Shown here piece by piece: positions 1-9,212 of a stretch of 64,000 nt of DNA (within the stretch, counting starts at the first letter, position 1; each line of letters starts with the position of its first letter). The notes beneath the pieces were generated by a model that saw nothing but the letters and a program-made list of their open reading frames with translations, had not been told where the DNA came from and searched no databases. The stretch comes from JAJCYK01 sp965212195 (GTDB taxonomy: Bacteria > Bacteroidota > Bacteroidia > Cytophagales > Cyclobacteriaceae), in assembly GCA_965212195.1 (NCBI GenBank), contig CBDBUW010000010.1, positions 62,001-126,000 on the forward strand. Reading direction: 5' to 3'. The translations under genes and the position numbers were made by a program.

Positions 1-479
1 TTCCAGGTAAACAAATAAAGCGGCAGATTCCAAGGCGAAATACAGGCCACTACTCCCAGTGGATCTCTGGAAGTGTAGTTAAGGGCGGACTGTCCCTGAT
101 TGTAATGAGATTCCGATGAGAATTGAGTTATGGCATTTGCAAAAAATGTGAAGTTAGCGGCGGCTCTGGGGATATCCACAGCACTGGACTGACTTAAAGG
201 TTTGCCATTATCCACGGTTTCAGCAGCTGCCAAATCTTTAGACTTGGAAGCAATCAATCTGGCAATTTCAGACAGGTAATCGTGTCGTTGATCATCACTG
301 GTAGCTTTCCATAGTGGAAACGCCTCTTCAGCTGCAGCGACAGCCAATTCCACATCTTTGTCATTAGAGGCGGCTACTTCAGCGTATGGTTCTCCCACGC
401 TGGGGTTAAACACAGGCAGGTACTCGCCAGAATCTGGCTCCTGTAAGGTACCTTCAACATAATTGAGCAGTCTTTTCAT
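1..479 (-). CDS. Aldehyde dehydrogenase, 2-aminomuconate / 2-hydroxymuconate semialdehyde type (partial)
   Basis: N-terminal ~159 residues of an NAD(P)-dependent aldehyde dehydrogenase; the 3' part lies beyond the window start. I translated it directly: it opens MKRLLNYVEG and reaches the conserved segment PLGVVACISPWNLPLYLF, the N-terminal part of the cofactor-binding fold with the catalytic Asn in PWN. The Cys/Glu catalytic residues lie outside the window. The sequence around the PWN motif resembles the ALDH8/2-aminomuconate-semialdehyde and hydroxymuconate-semialdehyde group, which oxidises ring-cleavage semialdehydes. It is last in a minus-strand cluster after 4-oxalocrotonate decarboxylase and IclR, which supports a role in aromatic ring or kynurenine catabolism. 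Substrate is inferred from neighbours, not shown. Confidence 0.85.
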   Translation of the reverse strand, partial: MKRLLNYVEGTLQEPDSGEYLPVFNPSVGEPYAEVAASNDKDVELAVAAAEEAFPLWKATSDDQRHDYLSEIARLIASKSKDLAAAETVDNGKPLSQSSAVDIPRAAANFTFFANAITQFSSESHYNQGQSALNYTSRDPLGVVACISPWNLPLYLFTW

Positions 480-527
480 TAGGCACACCAATACTTTGTA
501 CGCTGTTTAAAAGGTAGTCTATTTATT

Positions 528-1286
528 CTAACTAGGAAAGTAGTTGCCAATTTCACTTTTTATGTTGTTTGCACCTAAACTAAGAATCCGCACATATTCC
601 TCAATAGCCTCTTCCCTGAATCGAGTAGCCGGACCTGAGGCGCTCAACGCCGCCACCACTTGGTCCTTCACATTAAATACCGGTACCGCTACACATATCA
701 AACCATCTTCCAACTCTTCTCGATCTATGGCATATCCACATTGAGCAATGGTCGACAACTGACGCCGAATCCTGGTAGTATCGATTAACGTGTTTTCGGT
801 ATAGGCTTGGATGTTGGTGGAATTGAGGTACGCATTAAGGGCTGAGACCTTGGAAAATGCCAATAAAACCTTGCCTAGAGCAGTACAATGTATGGGTGTA
901 TAGTGACCAACGGTTGAACTCAATTTCAGTCCTTTGGGGCTTTCTATTTTGTCTACAATCAATACTCCTTGTGGTTGTAGTATACCTAGATGGACCGTCT
1001 CAGTTATTTCTTTGGCAACCTTCTCCAGGTGCTTATGGGCACAATTCACAAGTGCACCATGTAACTCAACCCGACTACCCAGTTCGAAGAGTTTTAAACC
1101 CAGTCGATATTTGCCCGACAAAGGATTCTGTTGTAATACCTTAAGCTCTGCTAGAGTGGACATTTGCCGGTAGATGGTACTTTTGTTGGAGCCCAGTTGC
1201 TGCGCTAATTCACGAACACCCCACTCAGGTTTCACTGAAGTGAAATGGTCTAGTAGGTGAAAAGCCTTAGTAATGGTAGAGCTCAT
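528..1286 (-). CDS. IclR-family transcriptional regulator
   Basis: 252-residue protein of normal IclR length. Residues ~1-65 form the winged helix (WGVRELAQQLGSNKSTIYRQ is the helix-turn-helix), and ~75-250 form the effector-binding domain with the typical TALGKVLLAF, YAIDREELEDG and CVAVPVFN segments. IclR proteins usually control aromatic, acetate or sugar-acid catabolic genes. The gene starts 8 bp after the stop of the 4-oxalocrotonate decarboxylase gene and ends 48 bp before the dehydrogenase gene, so it lies inside the operon it probably controls, instead of divergent as is more common. The palindrome at 2100-2119 upstream of the cluster is a candidate operator. Confidence 0.93.
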   Translation of the reverse strand: MSSTITKAFHLLDHFTSVKPEWGVRELAQQLGSNKSTIYRQMSTLAELKVLQQNPLSGKYRLGLKLFELGSRVELHGALVNCAHKHLEKVAKEITETVHLGILQPQGVLIVDKIESPKGLKLSSTVGHYTPIHCTALGKVLLAFSKVSALNAYLNSTNIQAYTENTLIDTTRIRRQLSTIAQCGYAIDREELEDGLICVAVPVFNVKDQVVAALSASGPATRFREEAIEEYVRILSLGANNIKSEIGNYFPS

Positions 1287-1294
1287 AGATTATT

Positions 1295-2062
1295 TTAAAC
1301 AATTCTTAGTCCCACTGACCCTAGGCCTTCAGCATGCGCTTCAACCAGAAAACCGCTTTCAAAAAACCTGGCGGCCGTGGCCGCTCCGGCCAATACAATC
1401 TCCCCGGCCTTAAGCATGCGGTTATGAGATCTTAATAGATCTACCGCGTTGATCAGTGAGTTCCAGGGATCACCCAGGATGGCACTGGAGTTTCCTGTTT
1501 CCACTATTTCATTATTAAAACTTAAGCTAATTTTGATATTCCTTATAGGAGTACTTGCTGGATACCAGGATCCAATAGTGAATGCCGCTGACGAACAATT
1601 GTCTGCCACAACATCTTCCAGGGAAAACTTGAAATCCCGGTACCGTGAGTCAATAACTTCCACGGCCACAGCCACTCCTTGAACATACTGTTCAACATTT
1701 TGCAAACTTATGGGGCCATCTATGGTCTTGCCAATGAGAAAAGCAATTTCCGGCTCTGCACGGGGATGTATGAAATTCTCAATAGGCACCTCATCTCCTG
1801 AATGAAAGCGCATGCGATCGGTAAGGCTGCCCCAAATGATTTCTTTTACTCCCATCTGCTCCATCTTGGCCAGACTGGTAAAACCCAGTTTGACACCCAC
1901 CACCTGCTCTCCCCGGTCCACACATTTCTGCAACAGCAGATCTTGTACTTGATAAGCATCAGCCAAGCTTAGTGGTGACGATAAGCTTATTTGAGGAATG
2001 GCCTCTGCCTGAAGGGCAGCTTCATCAAGTATTTGCGCAAATTGATCCATTTCATGTCCCAT
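1295..2062 (-). CDS. 4-oxalocrotonate decarboxylase / 2-keto-4-pentenoate hydratase family
   Basis: 255 residues, full length for the DmpH/DmpE (fumarylacetoacetase-like) family. The conserved HPRAEPEIAFLI segment near residue 100 carries the Glu metal ligands, and VEVIDSRYRDF and VVADNCSS follow as in decarboxylases and hydratases of the meta-cleavage pathway. The enzyme needs Mg or Mn and converts 2-oxo-3-hexenedioate to 2-hydroxypenta-2,4-dienoate (or hydrates the latter). Pairing with a muconate-semialdehyde-type dehydrogenase favours the decarboxylase reading; in Bacteroidota this pair is often part of tryptophan/kynurenine breakdown. Start: M1 (MGHEMDQF) or M5 at 2050 are both possible. 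Decarboxylase versus hydratase cannot be settled from sequence alone. Confidence 0.88.
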   Translation of the reverse strand: MGHEMDQFAQILDEAALQAEAIPQISLSSPLSLADAYQVQDLLLQKCVDRGEQVVGVKLGFTSLAKMEQMGVKEIIWGSLTDRMRFHSGDEVPIENFIHPRAEPEIAFLIGKTIDGPISLQNVEQYVQGVAVAVEVIDSRYRDFKFSLEDVVADNCSSAAFTIGSWYPASTPIRNIKISLSFNNEIVETGNSSAILGDPWNSLINAVDLLRSHNRMLKAGEIVLAGAATAARFFESGFLVEAHAEGLGSVGLRIV

Positions 2063-2099
2063 TTATTGGGACGGCGTTTCAATAAATTTATTCAAGAAT

Positions 2100-2119
2100 G
2101 GTTAGATATGCAAATAACC
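2100..2119. promoter_or_regulatory. Imperfect palindrome, candidate IclR operator
   Basis: GGTTAGATATGCAAATAACC has GGTTA/TAACC arms and sits 38 bp upstream of the first gene of the IclR-containing cluster. IclR proteins bind short palindromes near the promoter. The assignment is positional inference only. Confidence 0.3.
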
Positions 2120-2142
2120 GATGGCTATAAAAGAAACGATCG

Positions 2143-3360
2143 CTAAGCCTGTGACCCCAAGGTAAGCAAGGTAATTTCAGGAGCCATTCCTACTCGGCCT
2201 GGGAAAGCTAACACTCCAAACCCACGGTTGATATAGAGGCGCTGTCCATTTTCTTCATACAAGCCAGCCCATCTGGGATAGCGAAAGCGTACTGGACTCC
2301 ATTTGATATTTAAGGCGGGAATCTCAATGCCCATTTGCATACCATGGGTATGGCCGGACAAGGTCAGATCGATGTCGGTGTGGCCTTTAACCTGATGTTC
2401 AAAATGTGTGGGATCATGAGAAAGCAAAATCTTGAAATTATCCACCGGAGCATCCTTACGGGCTACCTGCAGATTACCCACTTGATGGAACCCTTTACCC
2501 CAGTTGTGCACACCGATTAAAGTGATGGCCTGATCATCCAGAGTTATACTCACATTTTCGTCCTCCAACAATCTGAATCCCATAAGTCGGTGGATCTCTT
2601 TCAACCTCTTAACACTTTGAGATTTTTCCAAAGGTGAGAAGTTCCCGTAGTCTGCATAATCATGATTTCCAAAAACGCTGAATTTGCCGTACTTGGCATT
2701 GATATGACTAAACACCTCGATCCAAGGTTCGGCTTCATTGGCATGCACATTCACCAGATCGCCGGTAAACACTACTAGGTCAGCATCCAATTCATTAATC
2801 ATCTGTACAGCCCTTTGAACAGGTTCCAGGTCACCTGCAAAACTGCCCAGATGTGCATCGCTGATCTGCACAATTTTCAATCCGTCGAATGCCTGAGGGA
2901 TTCTAGGTGAATCGATTTTTTCCCGCAAAACCCGAAAATTAAATTTCCCCCATACGATCCCATAAACCATCCCGCCAAACATCAAGCTACCGGCCACCAT
3001 GCCTATTTGCGTAAAAAAGGTTCGGCGTGAAAAATCTGTGGAAGAAAGTTTGCTGTAGCCAAACGATAGCAAATTCACCATATCATCCATAGCATGGAAT
3101 GCCAGAAATATCAACTTTGGAACAAAAAAGGTCAAGAAAATGCCAATGATCACGCTTAAAGTAGTGCTGCTGCGAAAATTCCCCCGGTTGATCAAGCCGT
3201 AAACCAAAACCCCTATACAAACTAAACTGATCAACCAGTACACGATATTGACCCACAATCTGGTGTTTTCGGAATGCCCAGATATCACGGTGCTAAGGCC
3301 TTTGAAAATATAAAGGTCTATCAAGCCGAAAATCACCAGCACAAAAATCAATGTTTTCAT
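2143..3360 (-). CDS. Membrane-anchored metallophosphoesterase (YkuE/YaeI-like)
   Basis: 405 residues. Four hydrophobic segments occupy roughly residues 1-20, 36-58, 68-90 and 117-138; a calcineurin-like phosphoesterase domain follows. All ligand motifs are visible: ISDAHLG (D-x-H), FTGDLVN (GD), FGNHDY (GNHD), LLSHDP and LSGHTHGMQ (GHxH). The layout with an N-terminal membrane part matches proteins that hydrolyse lipid-linked phosphates such as UDP-diacylglucosamine-like substrates at the membrane face, but the natural substrate here is unknown. It lies alone between the catabolic cluster and the aldo/keto reductase, 54 bp downstream of the latter's end, and may share its transcript. Confidence 0.9.
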   Translation of the reverse strand: MKTLIFVLVIFGLIDLYIFKGLSTVISGHSENTRLWVNIVYWLISLVCIGVLVYGLINRGNFRSSTTLSVIIGIFLTFFVPKLIFLAFHAMDDMVNLLSFGYSKLSSTDFSRRTFFTQIGMVAGSLMFGGMVYGIVWGKFNFRVLREKIDSPRIPQAFDGLKIVQISDAHLGSFAGDLEPVQRAVQMINELDADLVVFTGDLVNVHANEAEPWIEVFSHINAKYGKFSVFGNHDYADYGNFSPLEKSQSVKRLKEIHRLMGFRLLEDENVSITLDDQAITLIGVHNWGKGFHQVGNLQVARKDAPVDNFKILLSHDPTHFEHQVKGHTDIDLTLSGHTHGMQMGIEIPALNIKWSPVRFRYPRWAGLYEENGQRLYINRGFGVLAFPGRVGMAPEITLLTLGSQA

Positions 3361-3414
3361 AAATACAGATTACCCACAGCTCTGAAAACGAATTAGAAAA
3401 TATCAAGTTGCGTT

Positions 3415-4452
3415 TTATGGCGATGGATTAGGGATTTGTTCATGGATAATTTCCAGCTTACGGATCAACCCCGGGTCAAGCTCAAGGTTGATACTGGAGA
3501 TATTTTCTCGAAGTTGCTCCATTGAAGTGGCACCAATTATGGTACTGGCTACAAAAGGCCTACCGGTTACAAAGGAAAGAGACATTTGGGCAAAAGATAC
3601 GCCGAACTCATCAGCCAATGCCGCATATTTTGCAGTGGCACTCATGGCATTGTCGTTTAAATAGCGGCGGTAGGTGGGAAACAATGCGATACGGCTATTC
3701 GCTGGCATTTGACCGTTCAGGAACTTTCCGCTCAAGGTACCAAAGCCCATTGGAGAGTAAGCCAGTAACTTTATTTTCTCTCTCATGGATATTTCCGCAA
3801 GTCCCACTTCGAAGAGACGATTCAAAAGTGAATACGGGTTTTGTATGGTGATCATGCGTGGCAGATCATGTTGCTGGCTAAGTCTCAGGAATTCCATGGT
3901 ACCCCAAGGTGTTTCATTAGACAAGCCCACATGACGTACTTTACCGGAGTCAATCAATTCTTTAAGTGTATTCAGAACCTGGTGAATATTATCCTGCCAT
4001 TGGTCTTGAGGATCGTACTGATATCCCCTTTTTCCAAAGAAATTGGTCTTGCGTTCCGGCCAATGAAGCTGATAAAGATCCAGATAGTCCGTGCCCAGCC
4101 GTTTTAAACTGCCTTCCAGCGCTCCAAATATGGAATTCCTGTCAAAGCCTGTGGCACGAATGTGCTTGGTAAAAGGTGCGGGACCGGCAATTTTGGAGGC
4201 CAATACTACCTTATGACGATTTCCGGTTTTCTTAAACCAGGTTCCTATGATAGTTTCAGTAGACCCGTAGGTTTCCAAACGAGGTGGAATCGAATACAAC
4301 TCCGCAGTATCAAAAAAGTTAACACCCTGATCTAAGGCATAACTCATTTGTTGGTGGCCCTCGGCTTGGTTGTTTTGCTGTCCCCAGGTCATGGTACCCA
4401 GGCATATTCGACTTATTTTAACATCCGTGTTAGGGAGCGTGGTATATTTCAT
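3415..4452 (-). CDS. tas: NADP(H)-dependent aldo/keto reductase, Tas family
   Basis: 345 residues, within one residue of E. coli Tas. The AKR (beta/alpha)8 barrel motifs are present: FFDTAELYSIPP with catalytic Asp and Tyr, VVLASKI with the Lys, and YQLHWPER with the His. The C-terminal cofactor loop ASTIIGATSMEQLREN is typical. The insertion containing FFGKRGYQYDP between strand 4 and helix 4 is characteristic of the Tas subfamily. AKRs of this kind reduce aldehydes and ketones with NADPH; the physiological substrate of Tas is not firmly known. Start is the only good Met with an upstream A-rich leader. Confidence 0.9.
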   Translation of the reverse strand: MKYTTLPNTDVKISRICLGTMTWGQQNNQAEGHQQMSYALDQGVNFFDTAELYSIPPRLETYGSTETIIGTWFKKTGNRHKVVLASKIAGPAPFTKHIRATGFDRNSIFGALEGSLKRLGTDYLDLYQLHWPERKTNFFGKRGYQYDPQDQWQDNIHQVLNTLKELIDSGKVRHVGLSNETPWGTMEFLRLSQQHDLPRMITIQNPYSLLNRLFEVGLAEISMREKIKLLAYSPMGFGTLSGKFLNGQMPANSRIALFPTYRRYLNDNAMSATAKYAALADEFGVSFAQMSLSFVTGRPFVASTIIGATSMEQLRENISSINLELDPGLIRKLEIIHEQIPNPSP

Positions 4453-4531
4453 ATTTGGAATTAAGCAGTAGCAGTGACTTATGGATGATTAATTAACTTG
4501 AAAGTCTTGGCATAAGTTTAGTCCATAAGGG

Positions 4532-4567
4532 TAAAATAAAAAAGTGGTACTCAAAATGAATACCACT
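4532..4567 (-). terminator. Rho-independent terminator after the DUF1761 gene
   Basis: Read on the minus strand, AGTGGTA pairs with TACCACT across an 11-nt loop and is followed by TTTTTTATTTT. It lies 34 bp past the stop of the 4601-5020 gene and upstream of the aldo/keto reductase gene, so it separates the two units. Confidence 0.75.
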
Positions 4568-4600
4568 CTTAGTAATTTCACGTTGTCACTTTCTTGGAGG

Positions 4601-5020
4601 CTATTGCCAAGCACCGAGAATTGCCCCCATTAAGGCTAGGAACACCACTTGATACAAGGAATCTATTAACCATAGCTTAATACTTCTTCTTTGGTATAAT
4701 AAATTGATCCCTATGGAGGTGGCAATAAAGAAAAGTCCTACATATAATCCATGGTAAAGACCCTGAAGCCAACCAATAGCCTCCCCATCACTATGCCCCT
4801 GCACCAACATCGCCATACCCAATGCCATTATGAGCATCAAAATAAAGCTGGAGCCAAATATTTTACCCATATTTCCTTGCTGAAGATACTCATCAGTAAA
4901 TCCCAGCTCTTGCTGCCAGATCTTACCAAAGATCGAGGCGCCATACCAAGCTGCCCCTAAAGCAAAAGCTGCCACAGCGGCTACCAAAACGGCCAGGTAA
5001 TTGATGTTTGAAAAGTCCAT
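4601..5020 (-). CDS. DUF1761 membrane protein
   Basis: 139 residues with four predicted transmembrane helices (about 8-28, 52-75, 85-107 and 115-137). The opening YLAVLVAAVAAFALGAAWYG with the GAAWY motif and the following short loop (KIWQQELG) is the DUF1761 signature. The family is of unknown function and common as a single small gene in Bacteroidota. It is transcribed alone, closed by the terminator at 4532-4567. No functional partner is visible. Confidence 0.85.
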   Translation of the reverse strand: MDFSNINYLAVLVAAVAAFALGAAWYGASIFGKIWQQELGFTDEYLQQGNMGKIFGSSFILMLIMALGMAMLVQGHSDGEAIGWLQGLYHGLYVGLFFIATSIGINLLYQRRSIKLWLIDSLYQVVFLALMGAILGAWQ

Positions 5021-5133
5021 AGTTTTGAATTTTTGATTTATTAATTTAAGTTAAACAGCTATATATTAGTTATTTATCTTTTATAAGTCAAGAAAACTAT
5101 AGGTAAGTGACAGCTGCCAATTCAGCAATACTC

Positions 5134-5616
5134 TTATTGGCGTAATAAGTCCATATCGCCAGTGGCTGCCTGAAAACTGCCGTTACTGTCAAAATCAAAA
5201 TTCATGGCAGGTTGTAACATTAAGGAGTTATTGGAAAGTTGAAAACCCCATATGACGGAATTGTTGGGGTCAGTATCCAGTACCGCTTCTAACGTATTGT
5301 TAACGGCAAAGAGCTGACCGGTAGTAATCTGGGGATTCTCTCCCACAGGGGTAACAACCAAAGTAAAATTACCATTTACGGCCACTGTCAAGGTGCTGGT
5401 TCCTCCATTTGCAATAACCTCAATTTGTAGTTGTGGATTGGTATTCACACTGGTAAATACGGCCCTGGTGGCTTCCCAATTCCCCTCCAGATCCGCAATA
5501 GTGAATAACGAACCACCGGGATTGTCGTCATCACTGGAGCAACCAAATACCAATAGTACAGCTAAACTTAATACCAGCCATTGGAGACGATAATTCCATT
5601 TCCGATTTGTCCACAT
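5134..5616 (-). CDS. Lipocalin-like lipoprotein of unknown function
   Basis: 160 residues with a lipoprotein signal: a hydrophobic run ending LLVFGC at residue ~26, followed by SSDDDNPGG, an acidic linker typical of surface-exposed Bacteroidota lipoproteins. The mature part begins LEGNWEATRAVF and contains alternating beta strands (STLTVAVNGNFTLVV, AVNNTLEAVLD), the pattern of the lipocalin-like domain of Bacteroidota lipoproteins. Ligand and role are unknown. The gene stands alone with 190 bp of noncoding DNA upstream. Confidence 0.7.
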   Translation of the reverse strand: MWTNRKWNYRLQWLVLSLAVLLVFGCSSDDDNPGGSLFTIADLEGNWEATRAVFTSVNTNPQLQIEVIANGGTSTLTVAVNGNFTLVVTPVGENPQITTGQLFAVNNTLEAVLDTDPNNSVIWGFQLSNNSLMLQPAMNFDFDSNGSFQAATGDMDLLRQ

Positions 5617-5810
5617 AACAAAGACCCAAATATTTATTCCGTATCAAAAATAATACAAATATCTTGGCTAGGAAGGACTATGTACCTACAAATCCCTAAA
5701 AATGGCAAATAATTAAGTGGAATTGGAACATCCAAATTAGCTGTGGGGTTGTTGGCAGGTAGTTATTCCGGGTTTATGAAGAACAGTATTGATTGGTTAA
5801 TACCTTAACA

Positions 5811-6539
5811 TTATTTATACCGTAAGGCAAAAGGAACAATAATACCGGCACTAAAATACCCATATCGTCGGGTACTGGAAATTTCTTGCTCGAACTCAGG
5901 ATCAAACATCTTAATAGCTTCACTAACTTCTGACTCACGACCCTCCCTATGCAACCAATTATAGCCCCACTCAACATAAAACCCCAATCCACCTTCAGTA
6001 CCAGCGGGATCCAGCAAACTTAAGCGGACCTTTGCGGTATACTCATTGAAGTGGTTCTTGTCTTCGTGGATCTCAATCAAGGTAGACGCATCCCGGTAGT
6101 TGTATTTACGATTATGCAATAGAATGGAACCTACTTGGCCTTGAATTACAAACAAGGGCGCAATGACATATCTAACCCCTCCACCCAAAGAGAGCTGATC
6201 CATAGACATAGTAAATCTCCCCAGGTCACCCCTCATATTTCGGCTGTAAAGATGAAAATTCACCTCCACAAAATAAGAGACCTTACTGTCCTTAGGAATT
6301 ATAGAGGCTCCGACCATGCCATTAACTCCCAGCAGGCGATGTCTTACTTTTTGATGCTGGAAAAATGCCGCACTTATTTCCTCTACCTCCGACATCTGCC
6401 AGGAATGGCCATAGCCGACACCGAAGTACAGTGGATATGGACCACAACTAGCGGCATCTCTAAATTCTGAAGTGGAAATTTGTCCTTCCAGCAAAAACGG
6501 TAGCAGTACCAGCATCCCCAGGAAAATTGATCTAGTCAT
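5811..6539 (-). CDS. Predicted outer-membrane beta-barrel protein
   Basis: 242 residues with a signal peptide (hydrophobic 5-18, cleavage near EGQ). Amphipathic strands alternate through the protein (YPLYFGVGYGHSW, VSYFVEVNFHLYSR, QLSLGGGVRYVIAPLFVIQGQVG, GFYVEWGYNWLH) and the chain ends near YGYFSAGIIVPFALRYK, a terminal strand close to the C-terminus. No named family recognised. The first 8 bp overlap the end of the large M19-like lipoprotein gene, so the two are almost certainly co-transcribed and may act together at the outer membrane. Confidence 0.65.
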   Translation of the reverse strand: MTRSIFLGMLVLLPFLLEGQISTSEFRDAASCGPYPLYFGVGYGHSWQMSEVEEISAAFFQHQKVRHRLLGVNGMVGASIIPKDSKVSYFVEVNFHLYSRNMRGDLGRFTMSMDQLSLGGGVRYVIAPLFVIQGQVGSILLHNRKYNYRDASTLIEIHEDKNHFNEYTAKVRLSLLDPAGTEGGLGFYVEWGYNWLHREGRESEVSEAIKMFDPEFEQEISSTRRYGYFSAGIIVPFALRYK

Positions 6540-9114
6540 GATTGAAGTTTTTTACAGTGAAATCCCGAAGATTGGAATAAAACAGCATATCCAAAGCATC
6601 ACGTGGAGTGAATTGAGAACCGAAATAATCCGTGAATTCATCATAACTACCTAAAATGGGATCCCTTTGCTCAAACCTTTCCCTGATAAATAGATACAAT
6701 GGTATAAACAACTCCAGCTTCTGCTTAAATTGAGGATATTGGCTGGCGGTAGGACAGATGTTAATAGGATCTATGAGCCCGTCCAGATCAGACCCGATAC
6801 AGACATGCTTCCAGTACTCCTTCTTATCCTGTAGCAGTTGCTGCGGTTCGAGCTGCTCCATTTGTTGCTGTACTTGCCAGGCTCTTTTAGGATCGTCCTC
6901 TTTTTCATCCGGATGTTGGCTCACGTACTGGGCAATCAGCTGGGATTTTCTGGATTCTCTAGCTTTTTGCTCTTTAACATCTTTGGAGATATCAATGATG
7001 TGAAAAAGATTATTCAGAAAGGACTCTGCACTGAGGTACTCTTCACAAATAAGCTGGAAGAGCCTACGATCGTCTACCTCAATTCCTGAACTATCCAACC
7101 GACGTTGATAATGTTGTGCTACAGTCTTATACTCAGGGCTGATGGTCTTAACCGCTTTAAAAACTTTGCGCATGTAGCCACGCCTTTTCCTCCAATGAGT
7201 TGACTCCTTTATGAGTACGGTATCTTCCGCTAATTCTATTTTCAAGGGCCACTTCACTTTGTTGTTGACATATCCTCCCAATACCCGTTCCTCCAGAGGG
7301 ATCCCAATAATTCCCCGAGATGCTACTATCCTTTCTATTTCCTCATTATATAAGTTGATGCCAAATGTGTAGAACTTTCGAGCCTGACTTGACTCCAGTA
7401 AGCGATACTCATTGATGAAAGGGGAGTTATAATCCACCGGCAATCCATTGACCCCGCAGTGAGAGCATATGGGCGGCAAACTATCCAATTGCTCATATTT
7501 ATCCAGTATGGTCTTTCGGCTTAACACATCACTATGTTTCAGGTCGATATGAATTCGCCCACCTTGAGGATCCAGCAATCTATTGAGTACAGAATCACCA
7601 AACTTGTTTACTCCCGGCACCGAATAGAACAGCCCATCAAAGGATTTCCGGTATCGCCGGTCCTCGCTAACCCTATTTCCATAAGCCCGCTTAACTATGG
7701 CGCTTACGATTCGTTCAATAAACGGCTTTTTACTGACATCAATAGCCGGAGCGTGCCCTGTCATCCCATTGTAGGACAAATGACTTATGGCCATCATAAA
7801 GATATCCATGCGTTTCAGCGAGTCGATATTCTGATTCACTTCATTGGTCAATACCTCATTTATTAAGGGCATCTTTATGTCGAATTCAGTGAGCTCGTAT
7901 TGTTTCATTCTTTCCTTGCGCTTCATGGTACCGCGCATGGCTTCACCCTGGCGCTTCAAATAATCATTGGCGGCATTGAAGCGCACATAAATTAGACTGT
8001 CTTGTTGCGAATCATATCGGTGTTCCCCAGCAGTTTGAAGTATGCGGTCAAATAAAACAAGTTTTTCCTTAGACTGATCATCGGCTATGTTAAAATCTAT
8101 AAAGTGCGGAAAATATTTGTCCTGTAGTATATGTCCCCCTTCCACAACATTTACTACCAGCGGCTTGGAACGAGGCAGCGTTTTTTCCTCAATACTATCG
8201 TGGCGGCGAAGGTACGACCATTGGTAGTGATTATACAAGGTATCCTGTCCGGTGATCATCTGATATTCGCGGTTGAAATTGTTCCAATGGGTAATAAAAT
8301 TGCGACCCTTTTTACCTCCCATGATTTTGAGCCATTTGATATTGGCTCCGGATTTAAATGAACTGCTGATCAACCTCTTGATACCCTCGTTAGAAATGCT
8401 GTGTTCAAAAGGGCTTATAGCGTTATAGGCCAGGTAAACGTTCCCTTCCAACATATGAGGCTGTGTGGCCTGGGAGTAGCGCTTCAGGCTATTGGCTCCG
8501 TCGGTGGATGTCACCCACTCCCCTTCCAATAATAGCTCCATGCGCTTGCGCCTGGTACTATCCGACAGATTTTTTGAAAGCCGAGGTTTTTTCCAACCCC
8601 TCTTCTCATACACACAGATATCTTTATAAAGCCTGTTCCAATTGAGATTAGCGGGAACCTGCTTACGAAGTTCCTTAACCCCGTAAAATTGATAGCCCCA
8701 ACTATTGTGTGTGCGCATAGAAACATGATAGTGCATGTCCGCTACCCGTTGGTCCTCTTGCAAGACCCTTGGGAGCGAATCCATATAAATGTCCTGAACA
8801 GGATTATAACGGTTAACTTTCAAATCAGCCTGACGACCCTGGTAGTTCACTTGAATCTTTAGATCATCAATACCAGAAGTTCTTTTGGCTAAGTCCCGGG
8901 TCTTGAACCTAAAATAACCGAACTCATTAGTTGAGTCCTCAAGGATCACTGCATCGTCCTTATTAAATAGCTGGTAAAACGCCTTGTCACCTACAATTCT
9001 TTCAGGCTGCTCTCTAACTACAAAGTGCAGTGTTTTGGGCGGTTTAACCCCTGAACAAGCTTGCAATACAGCTATTGCTGATATCGCCAGCAGCATTTTT
9101 AAGGTTGGATTCAT
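6532..9114 (-). CDS. Very large divergent M19 (membrane dipeptidase)-like lipoprotein
   Basis: 860 residues, lipobox LQAC with Cys20. It carries, in order and widely spaced, segments that resemble the metal and substrate motifs of M19 dipeptidases: ADMHYH (H128, H130), ISHLSYNGMTGHAP, HIDLKHSD, PICSHCGVNGLP and the most diagnostic one, CIGSDLDG near residue 780. M19 enzymes are about 350-400 residues, so roughly half of this protein is lineage-specific insertion, including a charged helical part near 660-760. An N-terminal ~100-residue beta domain precedes the barrel. Likely a zinc hydrolase facing the periplasm or surface; the substrate is unknown. The family call is by motif order and needs a profile search. 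It overlaps the beta-barrel gene downstream. Confidence 0.6.
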   Translation of the reverse strand: MNPTLKMLLAISAIAVLQACSGVKPPKTLHFVVREQPERIVGDKAFYQLFNKDDAVILEDSTNEFGYFRFKTRDLAKRTSGIDDLKIQVNYQGRQADLKVNRYNPVQDIYMDSLPRVLQEDQRVADMHYHVSMRTHNSWGYQFYGVKELRKQVPANLNWNRLYKDICVYEKRGWKKPRLSKNLSDSTRRKRMELLLEGEWVTSTDGANSLKRYSQATQPHMLEGNVYLAYNAISPFEHSISNEGIKRLISSSFKSGANIKWLKIMGGKKGRNFITHWNNFNREYQMITGQDTLYNHYQWSYLRRHDSIEEKTLPRSKPLVVNVVEGGHILQDKYFPHFIDFNIADDQSKEKLVLFDRILQTAGEHRYDSQQDSLIYVRFNAANDYLKRQGEAMRGTMKRKERMKQYELTEFDIKMPLINEVLTNEVNQNIDSLKRMDIFMMAISHLSYNGMTGHAPAIDVSKKPFIERIVSAIVKRAYGNRVSEDRRYRKSFDGLFYSVPGVNKFGDSVLNRLLDPQGGRIHIDLKHSDVLSRKTILDKYEQLDSLPPICSHCGVNGLPVDYNSPFINEYRLLESSQARKFYTFGINLYNEEIERIVASRGIIGIPLEERVLGGYVNNKVKWPLKIELAEDTVLIKESTHWRKRRGYMRKVFKAVKTISPEYKTVAQHYQRRLDSSGIEVDDRRLFQLICEEYLSAESFLNNLFHIIDISKDVKEQKARESRKSQLIAQYVSQHPDEKEDDPKRAWQVQQQMEQLEPQQLLQDKKEYWKHVCIGSDLDGLIDPINICPTASQYPQFKQKLELFIPLYLFIRERFEQRDPILGSYDEFTDYFGSQFTPRDALDMLFYSNLRDFTVKNFNHD

Positions 9115-9212
9115 GATAGGCGTTGATTGTTAGTGGATATTCTTTATGGAAATGGAAGAAAAAAGTAACCGGAGTGTCAAAGAGCGAGACTCTGGGGGCC
9201 TACCTTTAACTC

